A DNA stretch of 64,000 nt from Acidiphilium iwatense (GTDB lineage: Bacteria > Pseudomonadota > Alphaproteobacteria > Acetobacterales > Acetobacteraceae): positions 1 to 64,000 of the forward strand of contig NZ_JAKGBZ010000018.1 in the NCBI RefSeq assembly GCF_021556475.1. The letters are read 5' to 3'. The position numbers and the translations under genes are program-made. Positions 57,611-64,000 of this stretch are shown one piece after another. The notes beneath the pieces are model-generated. The model did not search any database, was not told where the DNA came from, and saw only the letters and a list, made by a program, of their open reading frames with translations. Positions within the stretch are counted from its first letter, which is position 1, and each line of letters begins with the position of its first letter.

Positions 57611-58048
57611 ATGGAAACCAGGGTTTCCGCTATTCTGAAACGAAAAGGCAGCAACATCGTCACCGCCGTGCCGGACCAGAGCGTCGCGGCGTTCGCGTGT
57701 CAGCTCCATGCGCATCGGATCGGGGCAACACCCGTCGTCGATGCCGAGAACCATGTGATCGGGATGATCTCCGAGCGCGACGTGATCCGGGGAATCGTCG
57801 AGCATGGCGCCAAGGTGCTGACCATGCCGGTGCGCAGCCTGATGACCACGCTGGTCAGCACCTGCGCGATGGAAGACAGGATCGGCGACGTTCTGGACAT
57901 GATCACCCGGAACCGGACCCGTCACATCCCGGTGGTCACCGATGGCAAGCTGGAAGGCATCGTCACGATCGGCGACGTGGTGGCGCAGCTTCTGGAAGAG
58001 GCGCGGTTCGAGGTGGATTCGCTGCGGACCTACATCACCTCGCCATAG
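57611..58048 (+). CDS. Tandem CBS-domain protein
   Basis: This 145-aa protein is two CBS domains: METRVSAILKRKGSNIVTAV to ISERDVIRGIVEHG, then MTTLVSTCAMEDRIGDVLDM to GIVTIGDVVAQLLEEARFEV. Such stand-alone proteins bind adenosine nucleotides and regulate partners or respond to stress. An AGGCC-type site precedes the ATG. It is separated from nuoN by about 214 bp. Confidence 0.88.
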   Translation: METRVSAILKRKGSNIVTAVPDQSVAAFACQLHAHRIGATPVVDAENHVIGMISERDVIRGIVEHGAKVLTMPVRSLMTTLVSTCAMEDRIGDVLDMITRNRTRHIPVVTDGKLEGIVTIGDVVAQLLEEARFEVDSLRTYITSP

Positions 58049-58261
58049 GGGCGGGGGGCTGTTGTTTTTCTGTAACCGAAGGTCCGGCTGCTGCGGCGTT
58101 AGCGGCGGAGTCGCTCGTCGCGATGCTGTTATCGACTACGCAAAGACACAGCGGGCGGGTGTGCGGAAAAATGGATTTCCCAGCCAATGTTTATGAAAAC
58201 TACTATCCTGCAAATTGATCTGACGACAATCCTCGTAAACGGCAGAGCAAAGGAGGGTTAA

Positions 58262-58747
58262 ATGGCTGGAAATCCCCTTACGTGGAACGATATGATTACG
58301 ATTTACGGGTGGCTCTCGGCTCTTGCAAAGCAAGAGCAGAAAACGAGATCGGCAGGGAGGATGGTCCTGGACTCAGGAAAATCAGTATTGGCGGCGCTCC
58401 ATATTCCAATTGAACCTGAAAAGCAAACCCTTTCTGCACAAATTCTTGATTTGAAGCAGTTTTATAATGCGGTACAAGCATCTCAGCCAGTTTTGAATAC
58501 ATTACCGTCACCAACATTCAATGTTTGTAAATTAATTAATGATAAAAACACAGAGACATTAATGAAACTTGTCAGTTATGCTTTCAGACACTTACCTTCG
58601 ACCGACCACAAATATCAACAAATTGAACGATATCTGCTGAACCGTAACTGGTTTGTTCAGGATATCGACAGTTTCGGCACGTGGGCTCCAGACCCAAAAT
58701 GGACGCAAGATAAGCTGATTCACGGATATGGAGGGTTGCACGGTTAG
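58262..58747 (+). CDS. AT-rich hypothetical protein, likely acquired
   Basis: This 161-aa protein (MAGNPLTWNDMITIYGWLSA...) follows a good GGAGGG site. I recognise no domain. Its codons and bases are far more AT-rich than every neighbour, and it uses many Asn, Lys and Ile codons, which points to recent transfer. It lies between the CBS gene and the RES-Xre pair. A defence or phage-related role is possible but not shown. Confidence 0.7.
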   Translation: MAGNPLTWNDMITIYGWLSALAKQEQKTRSAGRMVLDSGKSVLAALHIPIEPEKQTLSAQILDLKQFYNAVQASQPVLNTLPSPTFNVCKLINDKNTETLMKLVSYAFRHLPSTDHKYQQIERYLLNRNWFVQDIDSFGTWAPDPKWTQDKLIHGYGGLHG

Positions 58748-58798
58748 CGAGCTGATTCCGCCTCATTTCGTGTTAAACGAAAAACACGGCCAAGATGA

Positions 58799-59497
58799 TC
58801 AGCCAGCCTCTCCGTCAAGAGTTCGTTTCTCGTAAACAGCGCCGATCCGTTTTCCGTCCCAGGCATAGCGGAGATGACGTTCCTGGCGGCAGTTCGAGAG
58901 CAGCCGCGGGCGGAAGGCCGCGGCGCATTCGCCGCCGTGCCGGCGCACACTGTCATAGGCGATGCCGTTCGAGCCTTGGTTTCGGAGGGCTGATGCAAGG
59001 TGCTGGCCGGCCGCGTAATCGTCGCTGAGGTAGACCAGCGGAAATTCTTCCTGCAACCCGCGCAGATCGTGCAGGCGCGCCGCGAGATCGACCAGATAGA
59101 CCCGCATGTCCAGCTCCATGCGGGGCTGGTCGGTGGCGCGCATGAAGCGCGCGCGATGATATTTCGTCTCCGCGATGGCGGTATCGAGATCGTTCGCGGC
59201 GTAGAACGCGCCGAATGTTCCGTCGCTGAAGCGGCTCCCTTCGGGGTTCAGATGAGTGAAGGCGGCCATGACGATGCTCGAACCTGGACCGCTGATGCGA
59301 CCCTCCGGCGGAACCAGGCGAATATCGCCGGCTTCGTCGCGCAGGCGTGGGTTGGTTAGCGATTCGATTTCGAAAACCGCGTCGAGATCGGCCGGGTTGG
59401 CCACCCGTTCGAAAAGCTGGATCGGGGGGAACCGGCTCGGGATGATCCGCCAGCCCGGCGTCCAGTCGACCGGGGTGACGGGAATGGTTACGCCCAT
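58799..59497 (-). CDS. RES-domain toxin
   Basis: This 232-aa protein contains a RES domain: RVANPADLDAV near the start, FGAFYAANDLDTAIAETKYH in the middle and SNGIAYDSVRRHGGECAAAF at the end, with conserved Arg, Tyr, Glu and Ser. Known RES toxins degrade NAD. Its start overlaps the antitoxin stop by 10 nt. Confidence 0.88.
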   Translation of the reverse strand: MGVTIPVTPVDWTPGWRIIPSRFPPIQLFERVANPADLDAVFEIESLTNPRLRDEAGDIRLVPPEGRISGPGSSIVMAAFTHLNPEGSRFSDGTFGAFYAANDLDTAIAETKYHRARFMRATDQPRMELDMRVYLVDLAARLHDLRGLQEEFPLVYLSDDYAAGQHLASALRNQGSNGIAYDSVRRHGGECAAAFRPRLLSNCRQERHLRYAWDGKRIGAVYEKRTLDGEAG

Positions 59498-59892
59498 CCG
59501 CCACGCTGCGCATCGAGATATTGCCGCACGACGAAGAGGTCGGCGACCTGGCCCGACAGCATCCGGTCGAGAGCGGATTTTCCACCGAACGGGGCGGCCA
59601 GGTTCGGGCGCTTCACCCAGTCGTCGGCCGATCGTTCATCCGGCAGCAGAATCTGAAGCGCCTTGTAGATTCCGAGAATATAGGAAATGCGTTCCAGGGT
59701 GTCTTTCGGCAGGACCGCCTCGGTGCTCTTTTTCCACTTGAAGAAGGTCGACCGGCTGGTGACGCCGAGAAGGGTCATCTGCTGATCGGCCGAAACGCGC
59801 CAGAGTTCGGCGATGCGAAAGAATGTGCGGAGCGCCGGGCCGGACAGGTTCCTGCGGTCGATCGCCAGCGCCAAATGCTTCTGGGAAGTCAT
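59488..59892 (-). CDS. Xre/MbcA/ParS-type antitoxin
   Basis: This protein of about 134 aa begins MTSQKHLALAID; an upstream ATG at 59904 would overlap the operator. It has an Xre-like HTH (LLGVTSRSTFFKWKKS) and a C-terminal toxin-binding domain (LDRMLSGQVADLFVVRQYLD). It neutralises the RES toxin and represses its own promoter by analogy. Confidence 0.88.
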   Translation of the reverse strand: MTSQKHLALAIDRRNLSGPALRTFFRIAELWRVSADQQMTLLGVTSRSTFFKWKKSTEAVLPKDTLERISYILGIYKALQILLPDERSADDWVKRPNLAAPFGGKSALDRMLSGQVADLFVVRQYLDAQRGGWA

Positions 59893-59900
59893 GCGGTTTT

Positions 59901-59939
59901 CCATATTTGGACTCTAAGATAGATATAGTCCAAATATGG
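59901..59939 (-). promoter_or_regulatory. Perfect 13-bp palindromic operator of RES-Xre
   Basis: CCATATTTGGACT (59901-59913) and AGTCCAAATATGG (59927-59939) are perfect inverted arms separated by 13 bp. They cover the promoter and the upstream alternative start of the antitoxin. The antitoxin probably binds here. Confidence 0.75.
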
Positions 59940-59973
59940 ACTAATGCAAGTTTTTTTGGCCGGGCTGAATGAT

Positions 59974-60050
59974 TGGTGCGCCGGGCAGGACTTGAACCCG
60001 CAACCAAACCGTTATGAGCGGTCCGCTCTAACCAGTTGAGCTACCGGCGC
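59974..60050 (-). tRNA. tRNA with CAT anticodon (probably Ile2, possibly elongator Met)
   Basis: The minus strand folds as a full tRNA: acceptor GCGCCGG/CCGGCGC, D arm GCTC/GAGC, anticodon stem GACCG/CGGTT with loop CTCATAA, T arm GCGGG/CCTGC, discriminator A and encoded CCA. The anticodon is CAT. The loop CTCATAA followed by a TTGGTT variable region resembles tRNA-Ile2, which reads ATA after lysidine modification, more than tRNA-Met; initiator features are absent. Confidence 0.92.
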
Positions 60051-60072
60051 ACTAGATAGGGTGCGCCTGGGG

Positions 60073-60093
60073 CCAATTGAGCTACCGGCGCAC
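60073..60093 (-). repeat. Duplicated fragment of the tRNA 5' end
   Basis: These 21 bp match the 5' end of the adjacent tRNA (acceptor and D-stem half) with one mismatch and lie about 22 bp beyond its 5' boundary. There is no rest of a tRNA, so it is a remnant, like those left by integration or unequal recombination at tRNA genes. Confidence 0.8.
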
Positions 60094-60195
60094 GGGCTCT
60101 GTATGGGCGAGACGCGGCTCGATTGGCAATATGCCAAGGGGCGGCTAGATAGCGCCCGATCGAAATTATCCGACGCAATTCAGGAGGTTTTTGCC

Positions 60196-60720
60196 ATGGA
60201 CATCTCGAAGCTTTCGGCAGGAAAGGCGCCGCCGGCCGATATTCAGGTGGTGATCGAGATTCCGCAGGGCTCGGCGGTGAAATACGAGGTGGACAAGGCG
60301 AGCGGGGCGGTGATGGTGGACCGGTTCCTGTTCACGCCTATGGCCTATCCGGCGGCCTACGGGTTCATTCCGGGCACGCTGGCCGATGATGGCGACCCGG
60401 CCGATGCGCTGGTGCTGACGCCGGCTTCGGTGGTGCCGGGTGCGGTGATCCGGGCACGACCGATCGGGTTGCTGCGGATGGAGGACGAGGCCGGGCAGGA
60501 CGAAAAAATCGTCTGCGTGCCGCACGACAAGATCCATCCGCAATGGAGCGGCATCGGCGAGGTCGCGGAGCTGCCGGAGATTACGCGCGATGCGATCGCG
60601 CATTTCTTCACCCATTATAAGGACCTGGAGAAGGGCAAATGGGTGAAGGTGACCGGATGGGAGAACCGCGCGGCAGCGGAAGCGGCGATCACCGAAAGCC
60701 TCGCGCGCTACGGCAAATAG
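60196..60720 (+). CDS. ppa: Inorganic pyrophosphatase
   Basis: This 174-aa protein starts MDISKLSAGKAPPADIQVVI after a perfect AGGAGGT site. It has the family segment GDPADALVLTP, YEVDKASG and KIVCVPHDKIHPQW. It hydrolyses PPi in the cytoplasm. The frame extends upstream to 60061 but without homology. Confidence 0.96.
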   Translation: MDISKLSAGKAPPADIQVVIEIPQGSAVKYEVDKASGAVMVDRFLFTPMAYPAAYGFIPGTLADDGDPADALVLTPASVVPGAVIRARPIGLLRMEDEAGQDEKIVCVPHDKIHPQWSGIGEVAELPEITRDAIAHFFTHYKDLEKGKWVKVTGWENRAAAEAAITESLARYGK

Positions 60721-61343
60721 GTTTTTGCGCCGTTCTGGCGCTGGGCGGCTGCGCGGCACAGGCGCCGGCGCCGGCGCCGGAGGTTGCGCGGGCTAATCTG
60801 TTCGTCGTCGGGGTGGGCTGGCATACCCAGATTTTCCTGCCGGATAGCGCATTGGGAGGCGGATTGCGGGCGCTGGCGATATCGGGCGCGCGCTATGTCG
60901 GGTTCGGCTTCGCCCAGCGCGCCTATGCGATGCCCAAAAACCATGCGGCAATCGCATATGTGAAGGGGTTCTTTCAGGGGCTGGTGCCGTCGCGCGGGAT
61001 CATCATCGTCACCTGGCTGCGGGCGGCGCCGGCGCTGGCCTGGGGCGCGGGGCATGTTGTGGGTCTGCACGCCTCGCACGCGGAGATAGTGCGGCTGAAC
61101 CGGGTGCTGTGGGCGGATTTCGTCCATAAGGAGGGCCGGCCAGTCCGGTTGGAGCGTGGGTTCTATCCGGGCAGCGCCTTCTATGCGGCGACGCCGCGCT
61201 ATGATCTGCTGTTCACCTGCAACACCTGGACGAATGCGGTGCTGCATGAAGCCGGGTTGCCGATCGGCGCCGGCGGGGTAATTTTTGCGAGCACGACGAT
61301 GGATGATGTCCGGCGCCTCGCGGCACGGCAGGCGACGGAATAG
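60657..61343 (+). CDS. DUF2459 lipoprotein
   Basis: This protein overlaps the ppa end by 64 nt in another frame. The N-terminus MGEPRGSGSGDHRKPRALRQ is followed by IGFCAVLALGGCAAQ, a lipobox (LGGC). The rest, NLFVVGVGWHTQIFLP to CNTWTNAVLHEAGLP, is a DUF2459 domain. Start choice is uncertain, because an upstream ATG at 60639 is also in frame. Function unknown; anchored in a membrane. Confidence 0.75.
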   Translation: MGEPRGSGSGDHRKPRALRQIGFCAVLALGGCAAQAPAPAPEVARANLFVVGVGWHTQIFLPDSALGGGLRALAISGARYVGFGFAQRAYAMPKNHAAIAYVKGFFQGLVPSRGIIIVTWLRAAPALAWGAGHVVGLHASHAEIVRLNRVLWADFVHKEGRPVRLERGFYPGSAFYAATPRYDLLFTCNTWTNAVLHEAGLPIGAGGVIFASTTMDDVRRLAARQATE

Positions 61344-61348
61344 GCGGA

Positions 61349-61867
61349 TCAGTCCCAGATGCGGTGCCAGCCATGCGGGCGCCGATTGTTCGGCCGAGGG
61401 CCGATGAATCGGCGATAAGCGGCGATCCAGTCGCGCGCCACCATCGCCCGCGCGCGGTTCAACGAGAGGCGATGGCCGCAGACGAGGTGGACCATGCGGG
61501 CTTCCAGCCGGTCCTTGGCGTAGGCGCCCCATTGGCGCGGGCCGAGATAGGGTTCCGGCCAGAGATTGCGCGGGTTGGTGGGCGAGCCGCCGAGATCGAG
61601 CGGGATCAGGTGGTCTTCCTCATAGTGCCAGGGTTTCCGGTCGGTATAGCGATAGGCGCGGATTTGCGCCTTTTTCAGCGGCTCGGTGTAGGAGGCCGGC
61701 GGGCGGATGCGCGCGGTCCAGCCGCGCACGCAGATCGTGTCGCCGATGGTCGATTGGGTGACCGCCGGGTTGATGGCGCCTGGGGTGAGATCACGGTCGG
61801 GCAAGGGCGATTGGGCGCGGGCGATCAGCGGCAAGGCGAGGGCGGCGATGAGGAGCTTATGTCTCAT
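61349..61867 (-). CDS. Secreted HNH/His-Me finger-like protein
   Basis: This 172-aa protein has a signal peptide (MRHKLLIAALALPLIARAQS) and the segment YEEDHLIPLDLGG followed by NPRNLWPEP, typical of HNH-like nuclease folds. The tail is Arg-rich. It may be a periplasmic nuclease. It is convergent with the lipoprotein gene. Confidence 0.75.
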   Translation of the reverse strand: MRHKLLIAALALPLIARAQSPLPDRDLTPGAINPAVTQSTIGDTICVRGWTARIRPPASYTEPLKKAQIRAYRYTDRKPWHYEEDHLIPLDLGGSPTNPRNLWPEPYLGPRQWGAYAKDRLEARMVHLVCGHRLSLNRARAMVARDWIAAYRRFIGPRPNNRRPHGWHRIWD

Positions 61868-61897
61868 GGCCGGATCATGGTGCTGGGACGTTAAGAT

Positions 61898-63043
61898 TCA
61901 GGTGAGCGACGCGAGGCCGGCGCGCAGGCGATCCATCGCGCGGGCGAGTTTTTCGGGGCTCTGGGCGAAGCAGAGGCGGATATGGCCCTCGCCCGCTACC
62001 CCGAAGGCGATGCCGGGGGCGACCGCGACTTTGTGCTCCGTCACCAGTTTTCGCGCGAGACCGAGGCTGTCGGTGATGCCATCGATGCGGGCGAAGGCGT
62101 AGAAACTCGCGCGCGGAGGCTGAAACTGGACGCGGTTGAGCCCGGCAAGTCCGGCCTGCACGATGGCGCGGCCTTCGGCGCAGAAATCGCGGAACCGATC
62201 GACGAAATCCTCGCAGGCGAGGGCGGCGCGTGCGGCTTCCTGCGAATAGGGGGCGACGGTGGAATGGGTGGCTTCGGTGAGTTCGCCGATCGCGTCGCGC
62301 ATCCCCTCCGGCACGACGAGCCAGCCGACGCGAAACCCGGTCATCGCCCAGGTTTTCGAGACCGAATTGGCGACGATCACGCGGTCGTTCGGGGTGGCGT
62401 GATCGAGCAGCGAAGGCGCGGCGGCCGCGCCGTCGAAAGTGAGGCGGGAATAGACCTCGTCGGAGAGCAGCCAGGTGCCGTGACGGCGGCAGAGATCGAG
62501 AATCGCGGCGATTTCGGCACGGCTCGCCATCCAGCCGGTCGGGTTGTTCGGCGAATTGAGGCAGAAGACGCGGGCGCCGGCCAGTGCCGCGTCGAGTTTC
62601 GCGAGGTCGAGACGGAAACCGCCGTCGCTGGTCGCATCAAGGCCGATCCGGGTGACGGTGGCGCCGCGCGCCAGGGCGGCGCCGGCGAGATTGGGCCATT
62701 CCGGCTCGTGGATGACCACGCGATCGCCCGCGCGCAGGATGGCGGCGAAAGCGACCGAAATCGCCGCCATGCCGGAGGCGGTGACGACGATGCGGTCCTC
62801 GGGAACCGGGGTGGCATGGAGTGCCGAGAGGTAGGCGGCGAGATCGGTTCGGAGGGTGGCGCGGCCGCGGCTGTCGACATAGCGGGTGTCGCCGGACCGG
62901 ACCGCGCGGATCAGGGCTTCGATGGCGGCGGCAGGCGGGGGATGGTCGGATTCGCCGAAGGCAAGGTTTTCGATGGTGGGGTCGCCGAAGGCGATGCGCC
63001 CGATATCGCCGATTTTCGAGCGCGGGATGAGAGTGATGTCCAT
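61898..63043 (-). CDS. Class I/II aminotransferase (PLP)
   Basis: This protein of about 381 aa has SPNNPTGW, the PLP Asp region LLSDEVYSRL and the Schiff-base Lys in NSVSKTWAMTGFRVGW. It resembles aspartate/tyrosine-type transaminases. Start at MDITLIPRSK is preferred to an ATG at 63052, which abuts the upstream ligase stop. Substrate unknown. Confidence 0.9.
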   Translation of the reverse strand: MDITLIPRSKIGDIGRIAFGDPTIENLAFGESDHPPPAAAIEALIRAVRSGDTRYVDSRGRATLRTDLAAYLSALHATPVPEDRIVVTASGMAAISVAFAAILRAGDRVVIHEPEWPNLAGAALARGATVTRIGLDATSDGGFRLDLAKLDAALAGARVFCLNSPNNPTGWMASRAEIAAILDLCRRHGTWLLSDEVYSRLTFDGAAAAPSLLDHATPNDRVIVANSVSKTWAMTGFRVGWLVVPEGMRDAIGELTEATHSTVAPYSQEAARAALACEDFVDRFRDFCAEGRAIVQAGLAGLNRVQFQPPRASFYAFARIDGITDSLGLARKLVTEHKVAVAPGIAFGVAGEGHIRLCFAQSPEKLARAMDRLRAGLASLT

Positions 63044-63052
63044 GCCGCGCAC

Positions 63053-63631
63053 TTAGCCGAATCGCGGGGATTCGGCCATGGCGCGGATGAGGGCTTGCTC
63101 GGTGGCGATGGCGTGGAGCCGGACGTCGTTCGGGCCGGCGGGAACCTCGGGGATTTCCTGCGCGGCATAGGCACAGCCGAGGCGGAAGGCGTGGGGTAGT
63201 GCCGCGAGGGTGCGGTCGTAATAGCCGGCGCCGTAGCCGAGGCGATGGCCGGTGCGGTCGAAAGCGAGCAGCGGGACCAGCAGGAAATCCGGCGTCAGCG
63301 TCTCGCTGTCCGGGTGGGAGGTGCCGAAGCGGCCGGGAATCAGCCGGTCGCCCGGCTGCCAGCGCCGGAAAATCAGCGGATTGCCGCGCTTGACGGTTTC
63401 GGGCAGGCAGAGGCGGTGACCGCGCGCGTGCAGGGCGATGAGCAGGGGGCGGAGGTCGATTTCATCGCCGATCGGCCAGAAGCCGGAGACGATGGCGCCC
63501 TGCGGCGGTGGGGATTCGGCGAGGACGATGGCGGCGAGGCGCCCTCCGAGCGCGGGATCGAAGCCGGTGCGCCGCGCCATGGCTTCGGCGCGGGCGGCGG
63601 CTTTCGCGGCAGCGAGGACCGGATCAACCAT
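63053..63631 (-). CDS. 5-formyltetrahydrofolate cyclo-ligase
   Basis: This 192-aa protein starts MVDPVLAAAKAAARAEAMAR and has the signature GYGAGYYDRTL and DFLLVPLLAFDRTGHRLGYG. It converts 5-formyl-THF to methenyl-THF using ATP. Its position after 6S RNA and zapA is conserved in proteobacteria. The aminotransferase follows directly. Confidence 0.95.
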   Translation of the reverse strand: MVDPVLAAAKAAARAEAMARRTGFDPALGGRLAAIVLAESPPPQGAIVSGFWPIGDEIDLRPLLIALHARGHRLCLPETVKRGNPLIFRRWQPGDRLIPGRFGTSHPDSETLTPDFLLVPLLAFDRTGHRLGYGAGYYDRTLAALPHAFRLGCAYAAQEIPEVPAGPNDVRLHAIATEQALIRAMAESPRFG

Positions 63632-63642
63632 GGATGGAAAGC

Positions 63643-63802
63643 GCGAAGCCGCCCTGGCCGTTGGCGTTGTCATCCTCCCAGAGCCTGCTTGTGCAGGTGG
63701 GCGCCGGAAGTACCGGAACCACGGTTCCGGCAGAGCCAGCTCCCTGGGAGATACTTACTGGCCCCGGGGATGCGCTTGCCTGACGCACCGGGCAGCTTCG
63801 CA
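63643..63802 (-). ncRNA. ssrS: 6S RNA candidate
   Basis: The gap between zapA and the 5-FCL ligase is the conserved site of 6S RNA. The minus strand gives about 160 nt with closing CGAAGC/GCTTCG and GCCC/GGGC pairing, and an internal hairpin CCGGAAC/GTTCCGG. It would mimic an open promoter and bind RNA polymerase. Ends are estimated from pairing. Confidence 0.75.
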
Positions 63803-63810
63803 TGTTCAAC

Positions 63811-64000
63811 TTAGTGTTCGGCGAGGTCCGCCGCAATCTCTTCCGCGCGCGCGGCGATGCGGCGCAGCCGTGCGCTGCGCTCGGGCGAGCCGGTGGTTTT
63901 ACCGGTTCTCGCCGCGGCGAGGTCGCTTTTCATGTCGTGCAATTCGTCGGCGAGCAGGAGGCCGGCGAGCACGAGCAGCCGTGCCTCGCCCGACTGGCCG
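63811..64000 (-). CDS. zapA: ZapA cell-division protein (3' part, runs off window)
   Basis: The last 63 codons end SGEARLLVLAGLLLADELHD, then a basic stretch and EIAADLAEH, a match to the C-terminal coiled-coil of ZapA. It stabilises the FtsZ ring. The gene begins beyond the right edge. The zapA-6S-ligase order supports the call. Confidence 0.85.
   Translation of the reverse strand, partial: GQSGEARLLVLAGLLLADELHDMKSDLAAARTGKTTGSPERSARLRRIAARAEEIAADLAEH

Noticed and set aside
59974-60050. Initiator tRNA-fMet
   Set aside because: Acceptor end is fully paired and the three G-C pairs of the initiator anticodon stem are missing; CTCATAA context suits tRNA-Ile2.
60073-60093. Second tRNA gene
   Set aside because: Only the 5' acceptor and D-stem half is present; no anticodon or T arm.

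Overview
The window is GC-rich bacterial chromosome with dense, mostly overlapping genes. The gene content (trxB-lysR pair, zapA - 6S RNA - 5-FCL ligase block, SorC-controlled polyol operon, CtaG-like protein, RDHGG-type AspRS) fits an alphaproteobacterium, most likely of the Acetobacteraceae (Acidiphilium-like). That placement is inferred from gene content and composition only.

1-11.6 kb is a complete type I-C CRISPR-Cas locus on the minus strand: cas3, a 397-bp gap, cas5c-cas8c-cas7-cas4-cas1-cas2, a leader, then an array of 52 repeats that runs off the left edge. The gap between cas3 and cas5 is the most interesting part of the window. In about 260 bp it holds a TATAAT promoter, a Shine-Dalgarno plus 44-codon mini-ORF, a degenerate CRISPR repeat with an intact hairpin and 12-nt handle, a pseudo-spacer and an intrinsic terminator. 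The pseudo-spacer matches 17 of 19 nt of a site just downstream of that promoter's -10 box, and the site is preceded by TTC, the usual I-C PAM. This is the layout of a CreTA-type module, in which a crRNA-like antitoxin uses Cascade to silence a toxin promoter.

11.6-13.3 kb is plasmid- or island-like: a small unknown protein, a 12-bp-period repeat encoding a tetrapeptide repeat, and a vapBC toxin-antitoxin pair. 13.6-23.8 kb holds housekeeping and miscellaneous genes (EttA, GNAT, MBL hydrolase, GT8-like transferase, Pcp, LysR, TrxB, Lrp/AsnC, CtaG-like, PCMT) with a cluster of perfect hairpins and an 89-bp tandem repeat.

23.9-38.1 kb is a polyol catabolic operon: a SorC regulator, a Tat-exported binding protein, two permeases, two non-equivalent ABC ATPases, two FGGY kinases, a GlpD/EryB-like dehydrogenase, two class II aldolases, a 2-hydroxyacid dehydrogenase and a HAD phosphatase. 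The enzymes suggest a phosphorylate - oxidise - cleave route to DHAP. 38.3-42.4 kb carries rnd, aspS, tlyA (apparent frameshift in its S4 domain) and an XRE regulator.

42.9-57.4 kb is a complete 13-gene nuo operon (nuoA-N) with a fused nuoCD and an enteric-type long NuoG. 57.6-60.1 kb holds a CBS protein, an AT-rich orphan gene, a RES-Xre toxin-antitoxin pair with a perfect palindromic operator, and a tRNA(CAT) gene beside a duplicated tRNA fragment, which suggests past insertion at the tRNA. 60.2-64 kb returns to housekeeping: ppa, a DUF2459 lipoprotein, an HNH-like secreted protein, an aminotransferase, 5-FCL ligase, a 6S RNA candidate and the 3' part of zapA.
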